DNA of 54,696 nt from Vibrio ichthyoenteri ATCC 700023 (lineage in GTDB: Bacteria > Pseudomonadota > Gammaproteobacteria > Enterobacterales > Vibrionaceae): assembly GCF_000222605.1 (NCBI RefSeq), contig NZ_AFWF01000018.1, positions 1-54,696 on the forward strand. The letters run 5' to 3'. Under the pieces are notes generated by a model that saw only the letters and a list, made by a program, of their open reading frames with translations, made no database searches and was not told the origin of the DNA. Below, piece by piece: positions 43,798 to 53,578 of the stretch (within the stretch, counting starts at the first letter, position 1; the number at the start of each line of letters is the position of its first letter). Both the position numbers and the translations under genes were made by a program.

Positions 43798-44787
43798 TTA
43801 TTCGAATTCAGACGAAATTGGATTGATTTGTACTTGTTGTTGTAATGTGATTACTTCTGCAATATCTGGCACACCCACGCCAACTTGCGATACAGCAAGA
43901 GCGGAAAGGGCGGTGGCAAACGAGAGTAATTGTGTTTTGTCCATGTGCTGCATATGGCCCCAACAAAGTCCGGCGACGAGCGTATCTCCGGCACCAACGG
44001 TGCTAACCACGGTCATTTTTGGTGGTTTTGATGCCAGCCATTCACCTTGGTTCAACCACATGACGCCCTTAGCACCAAGCGATACCACAATGTTCTCAAT
44101 TCCTTTGTTTGCAAGTTGCTCGGCGATTTTGGTCACGTCATTGTGAGTCTCTATAGCTTGACCCGAGAACTCAGCCAGTTCTTCATCATTGGGTTTAATA
44201 AGCCAAGGCGCGGCTTCAATACCCGCGCTAAGTGCGGCGCGACTGGAATCAAAAAGCACTTTTTTCCCTTTTTGGCGTAACTTATGCACCCAATCAGCGC
44301 ACATCTGGGCGTTAACGCCATTTGGCAGACTGCCTGCCAGCACGAAAAAGTCGTGGTCGAGACACAGTTCATCAAGCGTTTGTTCAAATTGAGCGATAGC
44401 TTGCTGGCTCACTGTGACACCTGGGAAGTTGATGTCGCTAACTGCGCCATTATTTTCGACTAACTTTACGTTGATCCTCGTTGATCCCTCGACGCGGATA
44501 AAACGATCTGTTGCCCCCATGTCTTCGAATAACTGGCAGAAAAGCGTTTGGTTATCTTGGCCAAGAAATCCTGTCACCGTCACCTGTGCGCCCAAGTCGC
44601 ACAAAACACGGGCAACGTTCACGCCTTTGCCCGCTGCGTGAAAATCACTGCGTTCCACAAGATTGACGCCGCCCGAAACGAGGGTTTGCAAACTACCCGT
44701 TAGATCCAATGCCGGGTTTAAAGTGATGGTGACAACTTTCTTGCTTGGTTTTGTCGTCGTTTGGCTTGCAGTGGTTAGATTTGTCAT
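43798..44787 (-). CDS. fruK: 1-phosphofructokinase FruK
   Basis: Phosphorylates fructose 1-phosphate to fructose 1,6-bisphosphate. 329 residues, PfkB/ribokinase fold. The N-terminal signature TITLNPALDLTGSL (start of family motif) and GKGVNVARVLCDLGA are present; the C-terminal GAGDTLVAGLCWG has the catalytic Asp. About 15 extra residues precede the usual start and look unstructured (Thr/Ser/Gln-rich). It lies 3 nt after the fruB stop and 15 nt before fruA, so it is part of the fru operon under Cra control. Confidence 0.95.
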   Translation of the reverse strand: MTNLTTASQTTTKPSKKVVTITLNPALDLTGSLQTLVSGGVNLVERSDFHAAGKGVNVARVLCDLGAQVTVTGFLGQDNQTLFCQLFEDMGATDRFIRVEGSTRINVKLVENNGAVSDINFPGVTVSQQAIAQFEQTLDELCLDHDFFVLAGSLPNGVNAQMCADWVHKLRQKGKKVLFDSSRAALSAGIEAAPWLIKPNDEELAEFSGQAIETHNDVTKIAEQLANKGIENIVVSLGAKGVMWLNQGEWLASKPPKMTVVSTVGAGDTLVAGLCWGHMQHMDKTQLLSFATALSALAVSQVGVGVPDIAEVITLQQQVQINPISSEFE

Positions 44788-44790
44788 AAT

Positions 44791-45927
44791 TTACGCCTCA
44801 CCCAGACCTGATTCGATCGCTTGACCTATGGCAGCTAAAGCTTCAGCTGCATCGTCGCCTTGAGCCACAAACTCAAGTTGATGGCCATGTTTAACGCCAA
44901 GAGCGATGACTTTCATTAAGCTTTTAGCGTTAACAAAAGCACTCTCTGAATCGATGTTACGTACTGTAATGGCCGCTTCGAATTTCTTCGCACTCGCGAC
45001 TAACATTGCCCCTGGGCGCGCATGCAAGCCATGAGCATTGCGAATCTTGAAAATGGCACTGTTATCGTTTGCTGCTGGTGGTTGCGCAATATCGGTAGTT
45101 GCGCTGAACATCGCAATTAATTCTTGCGCTGATTTTCCATTTAAGCTGCCAATCGTGCCGTTGGCGACCAAATCAGAGATGATCTTTAGTTGAGCTTGAT
45201 GCGCGCCATTGCAGGCCGAAAAGGTCACCAAGGAAGCCACCGGCTTGTCTTCGAATTGGCATTGGTTTGCGGTGGAAACGAATGCCATACCTGTTTGATT
45301 GGTGCCTTTGTGTGAACCTAGCAGCCACACTCCATCACCTAGATACGTTGGGGATTTCGCCACAACGTCCGCGACAAATTCATTGCTAACACTACCACTA
45401 TTTTTTAGCAGCCCTGCTGAGACTGCCGCCATTTGAATCATGTCACTGGCAGGAAAACCGAGTTGAATGTGGCTCGCATCGAAATCGATGTTGAATTGGG
45501 TTTCACCATTGAGTAGTGCGATGATTTCTTCTGCACTCTGTGCATTCTTTAATGCTTGTTCAACACCATCTTCGCCGAGTACTTTGGTTAACTGTTTTAA
45601 AATACCTAAGTGTTCGTCGCTTTTAGCTGCGATCCCAATAGCTAAGTAGACGAGGTTACCGTTACCCCAATCGATACCGTTCGGGAAGTGGGCAATCGCG
45701 ACGCCGGTTTGCTTAACGAGATGACGGGTATCGGTTGTGCCATGAGGAATTGCAATACCATTACCAAGGTAGGTTGCATTTTGCGCTTCACGATTGGCCA
45801 TGCCGTGATGATAACCTTGCTCGACAAACCCTTTATCGGTGAGTTGTTGAGCCAGAAAAGTGATGGCAGCGTGCTTATCCGCATACACTTGATTAAGTGA
45901 TACGTCTTGAGTAGAAAGCTTTAGCAT
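44791..45927 (-). CDS. fruB: PTS fructose EIIA/HPr fusion protein FruB (FPr)
   Basis: Carries phosphate from enzyme I to FruA. 378 residues: N-terminal EIIA with phosphohistidine motif GIAIPHGTTDTRH, a middle linker domain, and a C-terminal HPr-like domain with phosphohistidine in NAHGLHARPGAM. The ATG at 45927 fits E. coli FruB (MLKLSTQDVSL) and has GAGG 6 nt upstream; the frame stays open to 46017 but that stretch lies over the operator region. First gene of the fru operon and preceded by a Cra site at 45958-45973. Confidence 0.96.
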   Translation of the reverse strand: MLKLSTQDVSLNQVYADKHAAITFLAQQLTDKGFVEQGYHHGMANREAQNATYLGNGIAIPHGTTDTRHLVKQTGVAIAHFPNGIDWGNGNLVYLAIGIAAKSDEHLGILKQLTKVLGEDGVEQALKNAQSAEEIIALLNGETQFNIDFDASHIQLGFPASDMIQMAAVSAGLLKNSGSVSNEFVADVVAKSPTYLGDGVWLLGSHKGTNQTGMAFVSTANQCQFEDKPVASLVTFSACNGAHQAQLKIISDLVANGTIGSLNGKSAQELIAMFSATTDIAQPPAANDNSAIFKIRNAHGLHARPGAMLVASAKKFEAAITVRNIDSESAFVNAKSLMKVIALGVKHGHQLEFVAQGDDAAEALAAIGQAIESGLGEA

Positions 45928-45957
45928 GTAGGCCTCATATGTATTCGGTAATTTACA

Positions 45958-45973
45958 GCTGAATCGTTTCAGC
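45958..45973. promoter_or_regulatory. Cra (FruR) operator upstream of fruB
   Basis: GCTGAATCGTTTCAGC is a 16-bp near-perfect palindrome that fits the Cra consensus GCTGAAxCGTTTCAGC. It lies 30 bp before the fruB start. Confidence 0.9.
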
Positions 45974-46070
45974 AGTTTGGTAAAAAAATTCAGCAAACTC
46001 ATGGTTGATGCCGTCATAACTGAGAAGTAGACGACAATTTGATTGTTTGCTTAATCCTTTCAGCTTTAAT

Positions 46071-46086
46071 GCTGAATCCATTCAGC
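46071..46086. promoter_or_regulatory. Second Cra operator, overlapping the cra promoter
   Basis: GCTGAATCCATTCAGC is palindromic and close to the Cra consensus. A -10 element TATAAT follows at 46088-46093, so Cra bound here should repress its own gene. A partial half-site pair (TCAGC...GCTGA) overlaps its left side. Confidence 0.8.
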
Positions 46087-46087
46087 G

Positions 46088-46093
46088 TATAAT
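46088..46093 (+). promoter_or_regulatory. -10 element of the cra promoter
   Basis: TATAAT directly after the second Cra operator and 63 bp before the cra start. The -35 box (about 46065-46070, TTTAAT) is weak. Confidence 0.6.
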
Positions 46094-46156
46094 GCAAATA
46101 TTGTTGAGATCATTGTTAACAAACTTTGATCTAATCCACAGAATGTAGATCTGAAT

Positions 46157-47137
46157 ATGACACTGGATGAAATAGCCAAATTAGCCGGCGTATCCAAAAC
46201 GACGGCGAGTTATGTGATCAACGGTAAAGCAAAGACTTATCGAATCAGCGAAAAAACACAGCTCAAAGTGATGGCGGTAGTTGAACAACATAACTACCGA
46301 CCAGATGTAGCCGCAAGTTCGCTCAGAGTGGGCAGTAGTCGTTCATTTGGTTTGGTGATTCCGGATCTTGAAAACACCAGCTATGCCAAACTTGCGAAAC
46401 TGTTAGAGCAAAACTCACGTAAGGCTGGCTATCAAATACTGATTGCTTGTTCCGATGATGACCCGCAAACAGAGAAAAGCGTAGTTGAAGCATTGGTTAG
46501 CCGCAAAGTGGATGCCTTGTTTGTTGCCAGTGCAATTCCGAGTGCCAGTGAGTTTTATTTGGCATTGCAAAGCAAAGGGACACCGGTTGTGGCGATAGAC
46601 CGCCCATTAGATGATGAACACTTCTGCTGCGTGATTAGTGAAGATTTTGGTGCCGCGCACGAGCTTGCGCTCTCCATTATTGGTGACGGCGTCACTAAAA
46701 TTGGCGTTATAGGTGCACTGCCAGATCTCAATATTTCGCGTGAGCGTGAACTAGGTATCCGTTCAGTGGCAAAAGAGCAGGGTATTGAAGTACAAATTGG
46801 CTATGGTGAGCACTTTAATCGCGAACAAGCACAGGCTATTTTTCAGCAATGGATCAATGAGGGACAAGTACCACAAGCGCTCATTACTACTTCCTATACG
46901 TTACTCGAAGGAGTGTTAGATGTGTTGCTTGAGCACCCGGAGTTGATTGGTCAAATTAAACTCGCTACGTTTGGTGATAATCGTTTATTGGATTTTTTGC
47001 CTTTTAAGGTCAATTCGCTACCACAACAATTTGAAGTCATCGCAGATAGTGCATTGGCGTTGGCGTTAAATGCGGCGGCTAAGCGCTATGAAGCGGGCGT
47101 AGAATTAGTGCCAAGACAGATAAAAATCAGAAGTTAA
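46157..47137 (+). CDS. cra: Catabolite repressor/activator Cra (FruR)
   Basis: LacI-family regulator of fructose and central carbon genes, with fructose 1-phosphate as inducer. 326 residues. The N-terminal helix-turn-helix MTLDEIAKLAGVSKTTASYVINGKA (motif AGVSKTTASYVING) and the hinge are followed by a sugar-binding core (about 60-326) as in E. coli Cra (334). Divergent from fruBKA with two palindromic Cra sites in between, one over its own promoter. Terminator shared with the convergent chemotaxis gene. Confidence 0.95.
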   Translation: MTLDEIAKLAGVSKTTASYVINGKAKTYRISEKTQLKVMAVVEQHNYRPDVAASSLRVGSSRSFGLVIPDLENTSYAKLAKLLEQNSRKAGYQILIACSDDDPQTEKSVVEALVSRKVDALFVASAIPSASEFYLALQSKGTPVVAIDRPLDDEHFCCVISEDFGAAHELALSIIGDGVTKIGVIGALPDLNISRERELGIRSVAKEQGIEVQIGYGEHFNREQAQAIFQQWINEGQVPQALITTSYTLLEGVLDVLLEHPELIGQIKLATFGDNRLLDFLPFKVNSLPQQFEVIADSALALALNAAAKRYEAGVELVPRQIKIRS

Positions 47138-47222
47138 CAGCCGACGCTCGATTCGAGATGATTTAGTGCGTCGAGCTTTGCTCTGAATTAAGGCTACCCA
47201 TATTTGTGGTAAAACCTGAGAT

Positions 47223-47254
47223 AAAAAAACGCCCCTTTTAATCGGGGCGTTTTT
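47223..47254. terminator. Bidirectional terminator between cra and the chemotaxis receptor gene
   Basis: AAAAACGCCCC, loop, GGGGCGTTTTT; 11-bp stem with A and T tracts. Confidence 0.93.
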
Positions 47255-47289
47255 GTACTTTGCTGACGCAAATATCGAGCGGTCTAGCA

Positions 47290-49170
47290 TCAATGCTTGA
47301 ACATCTGAACTTGGCGATTAAGACGCATAGTAATCGCTTCAAGATCTTCAGCAATGGTACGAGAGCTGTCTGCTTCCTGCGATAGATGGTTTGAAACATC
47401 GTTCGCCTGTTGAATGTTTTTACTGATCTCTTCAGTCACGGTACGCTGTTCAGATGCGGCATTAGAAATTTGCATTGCCATGTCTGATATTTCTTGGATA
47501 GAAATGGTAATTTTCTCAAGTGCATCTGTTGCATCATTTGCATCTTCGACACTTGAAGATGCCAACGCTTGACTACGATTCATCGATTCAACCGCTTCAT
47601 GACTGTTTCTCTGCAAGCTTTCAATCATTTCACGGATCTCAACCGTCGAACTGTGGGTGCGTTGGGATAAAACTCGCACTTCATCTGCCACTACGGCAAA
47701 CCCTCTTCCTTGCTCTCCTGCGCGGGCCGCTTCAATGGCTGCGTTTAATGCCAGTAAGTTAGTCTGCTCGGCAATATCGCTGATCGTCGAAAGAATGGCG
47801 TTAATCTCTTTGGAATTTCGCTCTAGTTCACCAATGGTTTCTGATGCATGTTGAAGCTGAGAGGCCAAATTGGTGATTGATTCCTGATTGCGCTTAATGA
47901 CAAGTTTGCCTTGGTCACAATGTTCCGTCGAACCAAAGGCAGAATCAGCGGTAAGACGCGCATTTCCAGCGACTTCTTCCGCGGCGGCTGACATTTCATG
48001 TACCGCTGTGGCGATTTGAGAAACTTCGTTAAGCTGTACCGATAGGCCATCACTGATTTTTGTTGCCACGCGAGTGCTAAGCTTAGATTGGTCATCGATA
48101 CTGTTGGATGATTGAGATATATCGGTAACGACTTCCTGTAATTTGGCGATGAAAGCGTTGACGTGACCAGCCAGTAAGCCGATTTCGTCTTGAGTCTCCA
48201 CCTTGATACGTTTGGTTAAGTCGCCGTTGCCTTGTGATAAATCTTGCATTGATTCGCTCAACGAATTGAGTGGTGCCAGTGCTTTTTTAACTATCAATAA
48301 AGAAATCAAGGCAATAACCAGCACTTGAATCAATCCCATTACTAGCGATTGGCGAACCAATGATTGGTGTGATTGAAAAGCATGCTCTTTATCGACCACA
48401 ATCGTGTAATACCAATCAGTGTTGGGTACTTTGCGTGATGCAACTAAAGAGTCCACATCTGATATAGAAAGAGCTTGCAGTTCATCTGACGTTGATAGTG
48501 CAATTATTTTGCTCATCGTTAGATCAGGAGAAATGCGGTTAAGGTCTTTCAGCGTTAAGTCACTATTTGCATGGGCAACGATATGACCTTGGCTATTGAC
48601 CAAAAAGCCAAATACACCTTGTTGATCAGATTCAACGATATCACTGACAAGGGCATTGATTTCAACATCCGCGCCCAATACGCCTTTAATTCCGGCGGTG
48701 TTGAACGGCTTGGCAATCGAGACAACTAATTTTTGGGTACCGATATCGACATAAGGTTCCGTTATTTGCATTTGACCTGCCGCGATGGCGTCTTTATACC
48801 AAGGGCGTGTTCTAGGATCGAATCCTGTGGCATCAATCAGTGGAACGCCTTGAAGAAACTGCCCGGTGTCTAAACCGGCATAAACAATTTGAAAATCGCC
48901 AGCTTTGGTGAGGTAAGACAAATAGGATTCAACATCGCCATTTTCTTTAAACCCCCCAGCCGCCGCATTTACAACAGTGATTTTAGCGGCTAGCCAATTG
49001 TTCATACTGGAGACATTTTCTTCCAATAGCGTCATGCCGTATTGGGTCGTAGATCGTTGGGTCTCGTCGAGAATTTGACGGCCGGTTAAATACGTTTGCG
49101 CTGCGGTCATTATGAGTACAGCTGAAACAAACGCGATAGTAAGTTTTGTTTTTATCGATAATGCTGACAT
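47290..49170 (-). CDS. Methyl-accepting chemotaxis protein with dCache sensor domain
   Basis: Inner-membrane chemoreceptor, 626 residues. First membrane helix about 8-26; a large periplasmic region (about 30-270) of double-Cache type ([33 protein letters not shown] in the amino-acid sensing style); second helix about 273-295; HAMP; then the signalling domain with the hairpin tip [21 protein letters not shown]. No C-terminal CheR-binding pentapeptide. The ligand is unknown; amino acids or organic acids are typical for this sensor type. ATG at 49170 has AAGG 6 nt upstream. Confidence 0.93.
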   Translation of the reverse strand: MSALSIKTKLTIAFVSAVLIMTAAQTYLTGRQILDETQRSTTQYGMTLLEENVSSMNNWLAAKITVVNAAAGGFKENGDVESYLSYLTKAGDFQIVYAGLDTGQFLQGVPLIDATGFDPRTRPWYKDAIAAGQMQITEPYVDIGTQKLVVSIAKPFNTAGIKGVLGADVEINALVSDIVESDQQGVFGFLVNSQGHIVAHANSDLTLKDLNRISPDLTMSKIIALSTSDELQALSISDVDSLVASRKVPNTDWYYTIVVDKEHAFQSHQSLVRQSLVMGLIQVLVIALISLLIVKKALAPLNSLSESMQDLSQGNGDLTKRIKVETQDEIGLLAGHVNAFIAKLQEVVTDISQSSNSIDDQSKLSTRVATKISDGLSVQLNEVSQIATAVHEMSAAAEEVAGNARLTADSAFGSTEHCDQGKLVIKRNQESITNLASQLQHASETIGELERNSKEINAILSTISDIAEQTNLLALNAAIEAARAGEQGRGFAVVADEVRVLSQRTHSSTVEIREMIESLQRNSHEAVESMNRSQALASSSVEDANDATDALEKITISIQEISDMAMQISNAASEQRTVTEEISKNIQQANDVSNHLSQEADSSRTIAEDLEAITMRLNRQVQMFKH

Positions 49171-49492
49171 ATACAACCTTTTCCCTATATCAACTTTGAG
49201 CGCGCGGAGAATATCAGACAGCGTTCTAAATAAAATTGTAATTTCGACGGAAGTTTGAGTTGCGTCTAAATAATCGAGAGGATTTATCTAAACGACAGAA
49301 ATAATTAATGAATCATTAACAACTATAACGATTTACATCGAAACAAAAGATGGCGTATATAAAATAGAAAGTAGAAAAGTCCGCAGAAGTAAGCAATATA
49401 GCAAATTGACAGAATAATGACGCAGGTAAGACGTGACAGTCAAAAAAGCCCGCCAATGATGGCGGGCTCAAAATTAGGCGCTTAAATGAAAT
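49171..49492. other. Intergenic region between the chemoreceptor and the barrel protein genes
   Basis: About 320 bp. It includes the chemoreceptor promoter and the terminator of the barrel gene (49442-49468). The middle is AT-rich with no gene or clear signal. Confidence 0.5.
49442..49468 (-). terminator. Intrinsic terminator after the outer-membrane protein gene
   Basis: Read on -: AGCCCGCC, loop ATCATT, GGCGGGCT, then T-tract (six T). Confidence 0.9.
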
Positions 49493-50011
49493 TTAAAACT
49501 GGAAACGCACTGACATCGCAATTTGTGGGCCATAAATGCCTGAGTTGCGAGTTTCTGCTGAGAGTGACAGTTGATCTGTCGAGTGGAAGCGGATACCAGC
49601 GTGGAACACTGAACGTTCATCGAGAACACCGACGCGCGTTGTCGCTTCGATTTGTGCCGCAAGCCAAACGCGTAGACCAATATTAAATTCAGGTACGGTA
49701 TTGCGCTCTTTATTCTGATCATCAGGATAAGTGATGGTGTGAACCAGCGCTTGGCCAAACACGTCGGCAAACTGGTTAATTGGGCCGTTAAAGCCAAAAC
49801 CAGCGGCTAAATCAGCGTCGCCATCGAACTGGCTATCTGCTCGAGCGACAAAATGGACACTCTCTAGCACTTGGGTACTGAACTCAACACCGGAAAATTT
49901 TGGGTTAACTGCGGTACGAAATTCTAGATAATTGTAATTAAAATTATTGGCAAACGCAGGTTGCGCAAGCGTTAGACTTGCTAATAAGCCTAAAAGCCAT
50001 TTTTTTCTCAA
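49493..50011 (-). CDS. Small outer-membrane beta-barrel-like protein
   Basis: 172 residues from a TTG start at 50011 that has GGAG 7 nt upstream. Signal peptide MRKKWLLGLLASLTLAQPAFA (cleavage after AFA). The mature part alternates polar and hydrophobic residues in strands and ends in RFQF, the terminal Phe typical of outer-membrane barrels. The length fits a barrel of about eight strands. Close family not recognised. A GTG at 50053 would extend it but lies inside a hairpin. It is on the same strand as the BOF gene, separated by a terminator. Confidence 0.78.
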   Translation of the reverse strand: MRKKWLLGLLASLTLAQPAFANNFNYNYLEFRTAVNPKFSGVEFSTQVLESVHFVARADSQFDGDADLAAGFGFNGPINQFADVFGQALVHTITYPDDQNKERNTVPEFNIGLRVWLAAQIEATTRVGVLDERSVFHAGIRFHSTDQLSLSAETRNSGIYGPQIAMSVRFQF

Positions 50012-50042
50012 AGCTTTTCTCCAACTGACAGCAGTAATGCTG

Positions 50043-50065
50043 AAAAGGCCCACAAAGTGCGGGCC
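50043..50065 (-). terminator. Terminator between the BOF and barrel genes
   Basis: Read on -: GGCCCGCAC, TTT, GTGGGCC (small bulge), followed by TTTT. It overlaps the upstream of the barrel gene and may only reduce read-through. Confidence 0.6.
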
Positions 50066-50101
50066 TGATGTTGGGGTATTTTACCTATAAATACTTTAGA
50101 T

Positions 50102-50476
50102 TTACAGCACTTGAATGCGATCAACTTCGATCTCAGGAGTATTTCCCCCTTCAAATTCGCCGTATAGGCGTACACGGGTTGAAGCGTCAATTGGGGCTGC
50201 TAAGCGAATGTCGTCATCAAGTTCAACTTGTACCTCGTTGCTGCCATCATTAAAGATAAAGGTGTCAGCACTTAGCTGGCGAACCAACTTACCTTCAACG
50301 ACAACATGTTGCTCGGTGAACATATTGCTTTCGGCAATCAGTTGAGTCATGTTGGTTAATTGCACCGGGCCGTTGAATTGAACGCCGCCTTGGTGTTGAC
50401 CATGACCATCATTCGCTAAGACGATTGAAGGAAGGATAATCAGAGAAGCAGCTATAGCAATAATTGTTTTTTTCAT
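50102..50476 (-). CDS. BOF (bacterial OB-fold) periplasmic protein, YgiW type
   Basis: 124 residues. Signal peptide about residues 1-22 (MKKTIIAIAASLIILPSIVLA), then a His-rich start (NDGHGQHQGG) and an OB-fold domain (about 32-124), with VEGKLVRQLSADTFIFND and VRLYGEFE in the style of YgiW/YdeI. Such proteins are often induced by stress or cationic peptides and have been linked to quorum and virulence control; the role here is not shown. AAGGAAC lies before the ATG. First of two genes on the - strand, partly separated by a terminator. Confidence 0.85.
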   Translation of the reverse strand: MKKTIIAIAASLIILPSIVLANDGHGQHQGGVQFNGPVQLTNMTQLIAESNMFTEQHVVVEGKLVRQLSADTFIFNDGSNEVQVELDDDIRLAAPIDASTRVRLYGEFEGGNTPEIEVDRIQVL

Positions 50477-50656
50477 TTTTAGTTCCTTTTGTCACTACTT
50501 TTTGGCGATGTGCCTTGATTTGATGATGCTATTTAACAACACCTTAGGTGAATCAATGCTGAGTTAGGCATTCATTTTCAATTCATGTTTTTGTTAGAAA
50601 TAGCCGCTTAAACTGGTTATCATCGCGCAATCTAAATTCACAGGTAGTAGTCCGTT

Positions 50657-52135
50657 ATGTATTCAGCATTTCAAGCTCTAATGGTACAAGGAACCACGTC
50701 TGACGCAGGGAAGAGTGTTTTAGTGGCAGGTTTATGTCGTGTTCTTGCAAGACGTGGTATTCATGTTGCGCCTTTCAAGCCACAAAATATGGCACTCAAT
50801 AGTGCGGTTACCGAAGATGGTGGCGAAATTGGGCGTGCGCAAGCTGTGCAAGCGGCGGCGTGTAACGTTAAACCAACGGTACATATGAACCCAGTGTTGC
50901 TAAAGCCCAATTCTGATACTGGGGCTCAAGTGATTTTGCAAGGTCGTGCGCTGACGAATATGGAAGCCACCGGTTATCATGATTACAAACGCGTTGCGAT
51001 GAATACGGTAATGGATTCATTCAACAAGCTACAAGCCGAATTTGATTCGGTAATGATTGAAGGCGCGGGTAGTCCAGCAGAGATTAACCTGCGAGAAAAT
51101 GATATCGCCAATATGGGCTTTGCAGAACAAGCCGATGTACCAGTAATTATTGTGGCTGATATCGACCGCGGCGGCGTCTTTGCTCATCTATATGGCACAC
51201 TTGCGTTGTTGTCTAAATCTGAACAAGCCAGAGTTAAAGGCTTTGTCATCAATCGTTTTCGTGGTGATATTAAACTGCTTGAGTCAGGATTGGATTGGCT
51301 GGAAGAAAAAACCGGTAAGCCGGTGATTGGCGTGCTGCCATATTTACATGGATTTGATCTTGAAGCGGAAGACGCGATCAATAATGATCAAGGTGACAAA
51401 ACGTCGGCAAAACTGATTGTTAAAGTCCCCGTTTTGACTCGCATCAGCAATCACACGGATTTTGATATTCTCCGTCAAAACCCTGATATCGACTTACAAT
51501 TTATCGGTAAAGGTCAATCACTGCGTGGCGCTGATGTGATCGTCTTACCGGGTTCTAAATCCGTTAGAGCCGATCTTGCTTATCTCCGTAGCCAAAACTG
51601 GGGTAACGAAATCGCTCGTCATTTGCGTTTTGGTGGCAAGGTGATGGGCATTTGTGGTGGTTACCAAATGCTTGGTCAAAGAATTGATGATCCATTAGGC
51701 ATTGAAGGCGAACCGGGTTCAAGTGAAGGGCTCGGTTATCTCGATATCACGACGGTTTTGACTGAAGACAAATCACTAGTTAATGTCAGCGGTGAGCTAA
51801 CCTTAAACGGTAAAGTTGCTCAGGTAAAAGGCTATGAAATCCATGCTGGTCGCAGTGAGGTGCACGAATTACAGCCGTTCTCACTCAGTAATGGCGCTCA
51901 AGATGGTGCGCTTAGTGATTCAAACCAAGTGCTCGGAACTTATTTGCATGGCGTTTTTGATCATTCAGAAGCCTTAACCTTATTGTGTGAATGGATGGGG
52001 CTTGAAAATGTCGCTATCGTTGATCACCACGCAAACCAAGAGCGAGCAATAAACCGAATCGCTGATGCCATTGAAAAATATCTGAAATTGGATTTGTTAT
52101 GGCCAGAATTAGAACACTATGAAACTTCGAATTAA
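50657..52135 (+). CDS. cobQ: Adenosylcobyric acid synthase CobQ
   Basis: Amidates four side chains of adenosylcobyrinate diamide during vitamin B12 synthesis, with glutamine as nitrogen donor and ATP. 492 residues. The N-terminal ATPase domain has the phosphate loop [10 protein letters not shown]; the C-terminal glutaminase domain has the nucleophile Cys in [11 protein letters not shown] and a His near LHGVFDH. No other cobalamin gene and no cobalamin riboswitch is visible. Its last 17 nt overlap the modA start, so it is the first gene of a four-gene transcript with modABC. Confidence 0.95.
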   Translation: MYSAFQALMVQGTTSDAGKSVLVAGLCRVLARRGIHVAPFKPQNMALNSAVTEDGGEIGRAQAVQAAACNVKPTVHMNPVLLKPNSDTGAQVILQGRALTNMEATGYHDYKRVAMNTVMDSFNKLQAEFDSVMIEGAGSPAEINLRENDIANMGFAEQADVPVIIVADIDRGGVFAHLYGTLALLSKSEQARVKGFVINRFRGDIKLLESGLDWLEEKTGKPVIGVLPYLHGFDLEAEDAINNDQGDKTSAKLIVKVPVLTRISNHTDFDILRQNPDIDLQFIGKGQSLRGADVIVLPGSKSVRADLAYLRSQNWGNEIARHLRFGGKVMGICGGYQMLGQRIDDPLGIEGEPGSSEGLGYLDITTVLTEDKSLVNVSGELTLNGKVAQVKGYEIHAGRSEVHELQPFSLSNGAQDGALSDSNQVLGTYLHGVFDHSEALTLLCEWMGLENVAIVDHHANQERAINRIADAIEKYLKLDLLWPELEHYETSN

Positions 52136-52874
52136 ATGTTTTACGCTGTTTGCGGCACTTATCTTAAGTGGCCCTTTATATGCAGGGGCAACAGATAAAA
52201 TTCGTGTTTACGCGGCATCATCGATGACCAATGCGCTTGATGCGTTGGTCAAACAATACAAGCAAAGCCACGACGTAACGATTGTTCCTATTTATGGCGG
52301 GTCTTCTTCACTTGCAAGACAGATCGAGCAGGGTGCCCCGGCGGATATATATATTTCTGCTAATAGTCTCTGGGTGGAAAGATTAGTGGCCAGCGGCATT
52401 GCGAAATCTCAGGATGTCTCTCTCTTTGCTCGTAATCAGTTAGTGGTGATAGCACCAATTGACCGTGCGGTTGAGCTCGATGGGACCAATGTTTTGTCAT
52501 GGCAGACGGCATTAAATGGGCAACGTTTAGCAATTGGCCAACCCAATGCGGTGCCTGCAGGTATTTATGCCAAGCAAGCGCTTGAGGAGCTTGGAATATG
52601 GAGCACCGTGAGTCAATCACTTGCCCCGACCAACAATGTCAGAACGGCATTGACCTTAGTAGAGCGCGGCGAGACGCCATTGGGTATTGTTTATCAAACA
52701 GATGCACAAGCTTCTGATAAAACGAAAGTTATTTATCGTTTTGCCGCAAATACTCATCAAGAGATTCGCTATCCAATGGTGACATTGTCACATAATGATG
52801 TCGTCAATGCGTTTTCCAACTATTTAAAAACCGAAGACGCGCAACAGACGCTGCGCCGCTTTGGTTTTGAATAG
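52119..52874 (+). CDS. modA: Molybdate-binding periplasmic protein ModA
   Basis: Captures molybdate (or tungstate) in the periplasm for the ModBC importer. 251 residues with a signal peptide (about residues 1-23, ending near LYAGA). The binding-site signature [14 protein letters not shown] opens the mature protein, followed by [25 protein letters not shown] (motif GSSSLARQ) and, later, [14 protein letters not shown]. The start lies inside the cobQ end (17-nt overlap). modB begins 11 nt after it. Confidence 0.95.
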   Translation: MKLRIKCFTLFAALILSGPLYAGATDKIRVYAASSMTNALDALVKQYKQSHDVTIVPIYGGSSSLARQIEQGAPADIYISANSLWVERLVASGIAKSQDVSLFARNQLVVIAPIDRAVELDGTNVLSWQTALNGQRLAIGQPNAVPAGIYAKQALEELGIWSTVSQSLAPTNNVRTALTLVERGETPLGIVYQTDAQASDKTKVIYRFAANTHQEIRYPMVTLSHNDVVNAFSNYLKTEDAQQTLRRFGFE

Positions 52875-52885
52875 GAGCGGTCAGT

Positions 52886-53578
52886 TTGCTGTCTGAATAT
52901 GAATATCAAGCGGTGTTGTTGAGCCTAAAAGTATCACTGTATGCCATTGTTTGGTTGATACCGCTTGGTATTGCTATCGCATGGTTGTTAGCACGTAAGC
53001 AGTTTGTTGGTAAGAGCCTTGTTGATAGCATCGTTCACTTGCCCTTGGTGTTGCCGCCAGTCGTGGTCGGTTATTTATTATTGATACTGATGGGACGACA
53101 AGGCATCGTTGGCAGTTGGCTATATCAAACGTTTGGCATCTCTTTTGCGTTTAACTGGAAAGGGGCTGCGTTAGCCTGTGTGGTGGTCGCACTGCCTTTA
53201 ATGGTGCGTTCAATACGGCTCAGTTTAGAAAATGTGGATACCAAGCTTGAACAGGCCGCTTCAACATTGGGTGCGTCGCCGCTAAAGATTTTTGTTACGA
53301 TTACCTTGCCTCTTACCATTCCGGGCATCATTACCGGTGTGATGCTCTCTTTTGCTCGCAGTCTTGGGGAGTTTGGGGCCACCATCAGCTTTGTATCGAA
53401 TATTCCCGGAGAAACTCAAACAATCCCGCTTGCGATGTACACTTTTATCGAAACCCCTGGGGCAGAAAATGAAGCAATGCGCTTATGTGTTATTTCGATT
53501 GTCATCGCGCTTGCCTCTTTGCTCGCCTCTGAATGGCTTACTCGTCGCTGTAGTAAGCGATTAGGAGCGAAACAATGA
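52886..53578 (+). CDS. modB: Molybdate ABC transporter permease ModB
   Basis: Inner-membrane channel of the molybdate importer. 230 residues, about five membrane helices. The ABC-permease loop [21 protein letters not shown] (motif [10 protein letters not shown]) and [13 protein letters not shown] are nearly identical in layout to E. coli ModB. The TTG start at 52886 has GGAG about 10 nt upstream. It overlaps modC by four bases (ATGA). Confidence 0.95.
   Translation: MLSEYEYQAVLLSLKVSLYAIVWLIPLGIAIAWLLARKQFVGKSLVDSIVHLPLVLPPVVVGYLLLILMGRQGIVGSWLYQTFGISFAFNWKGAALACVVVALPLMVRSIRLSLENVDTKLEQAASTLGASPLKIFVTITLPLTIPGIITGVMLSFARSLGEFGATISFVSNIPGETQTIPLAMYTFIETPGAENEAMRLCVISIVIALASLLASEWLTRRCSKRLGAKQ

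Noticed and set aside
50477-50656. Possible cobalamin riboswitch in front of cobQ
   Set aside because: The interval of 180 bp is too short and I see none of the conserved B12-box sequence.
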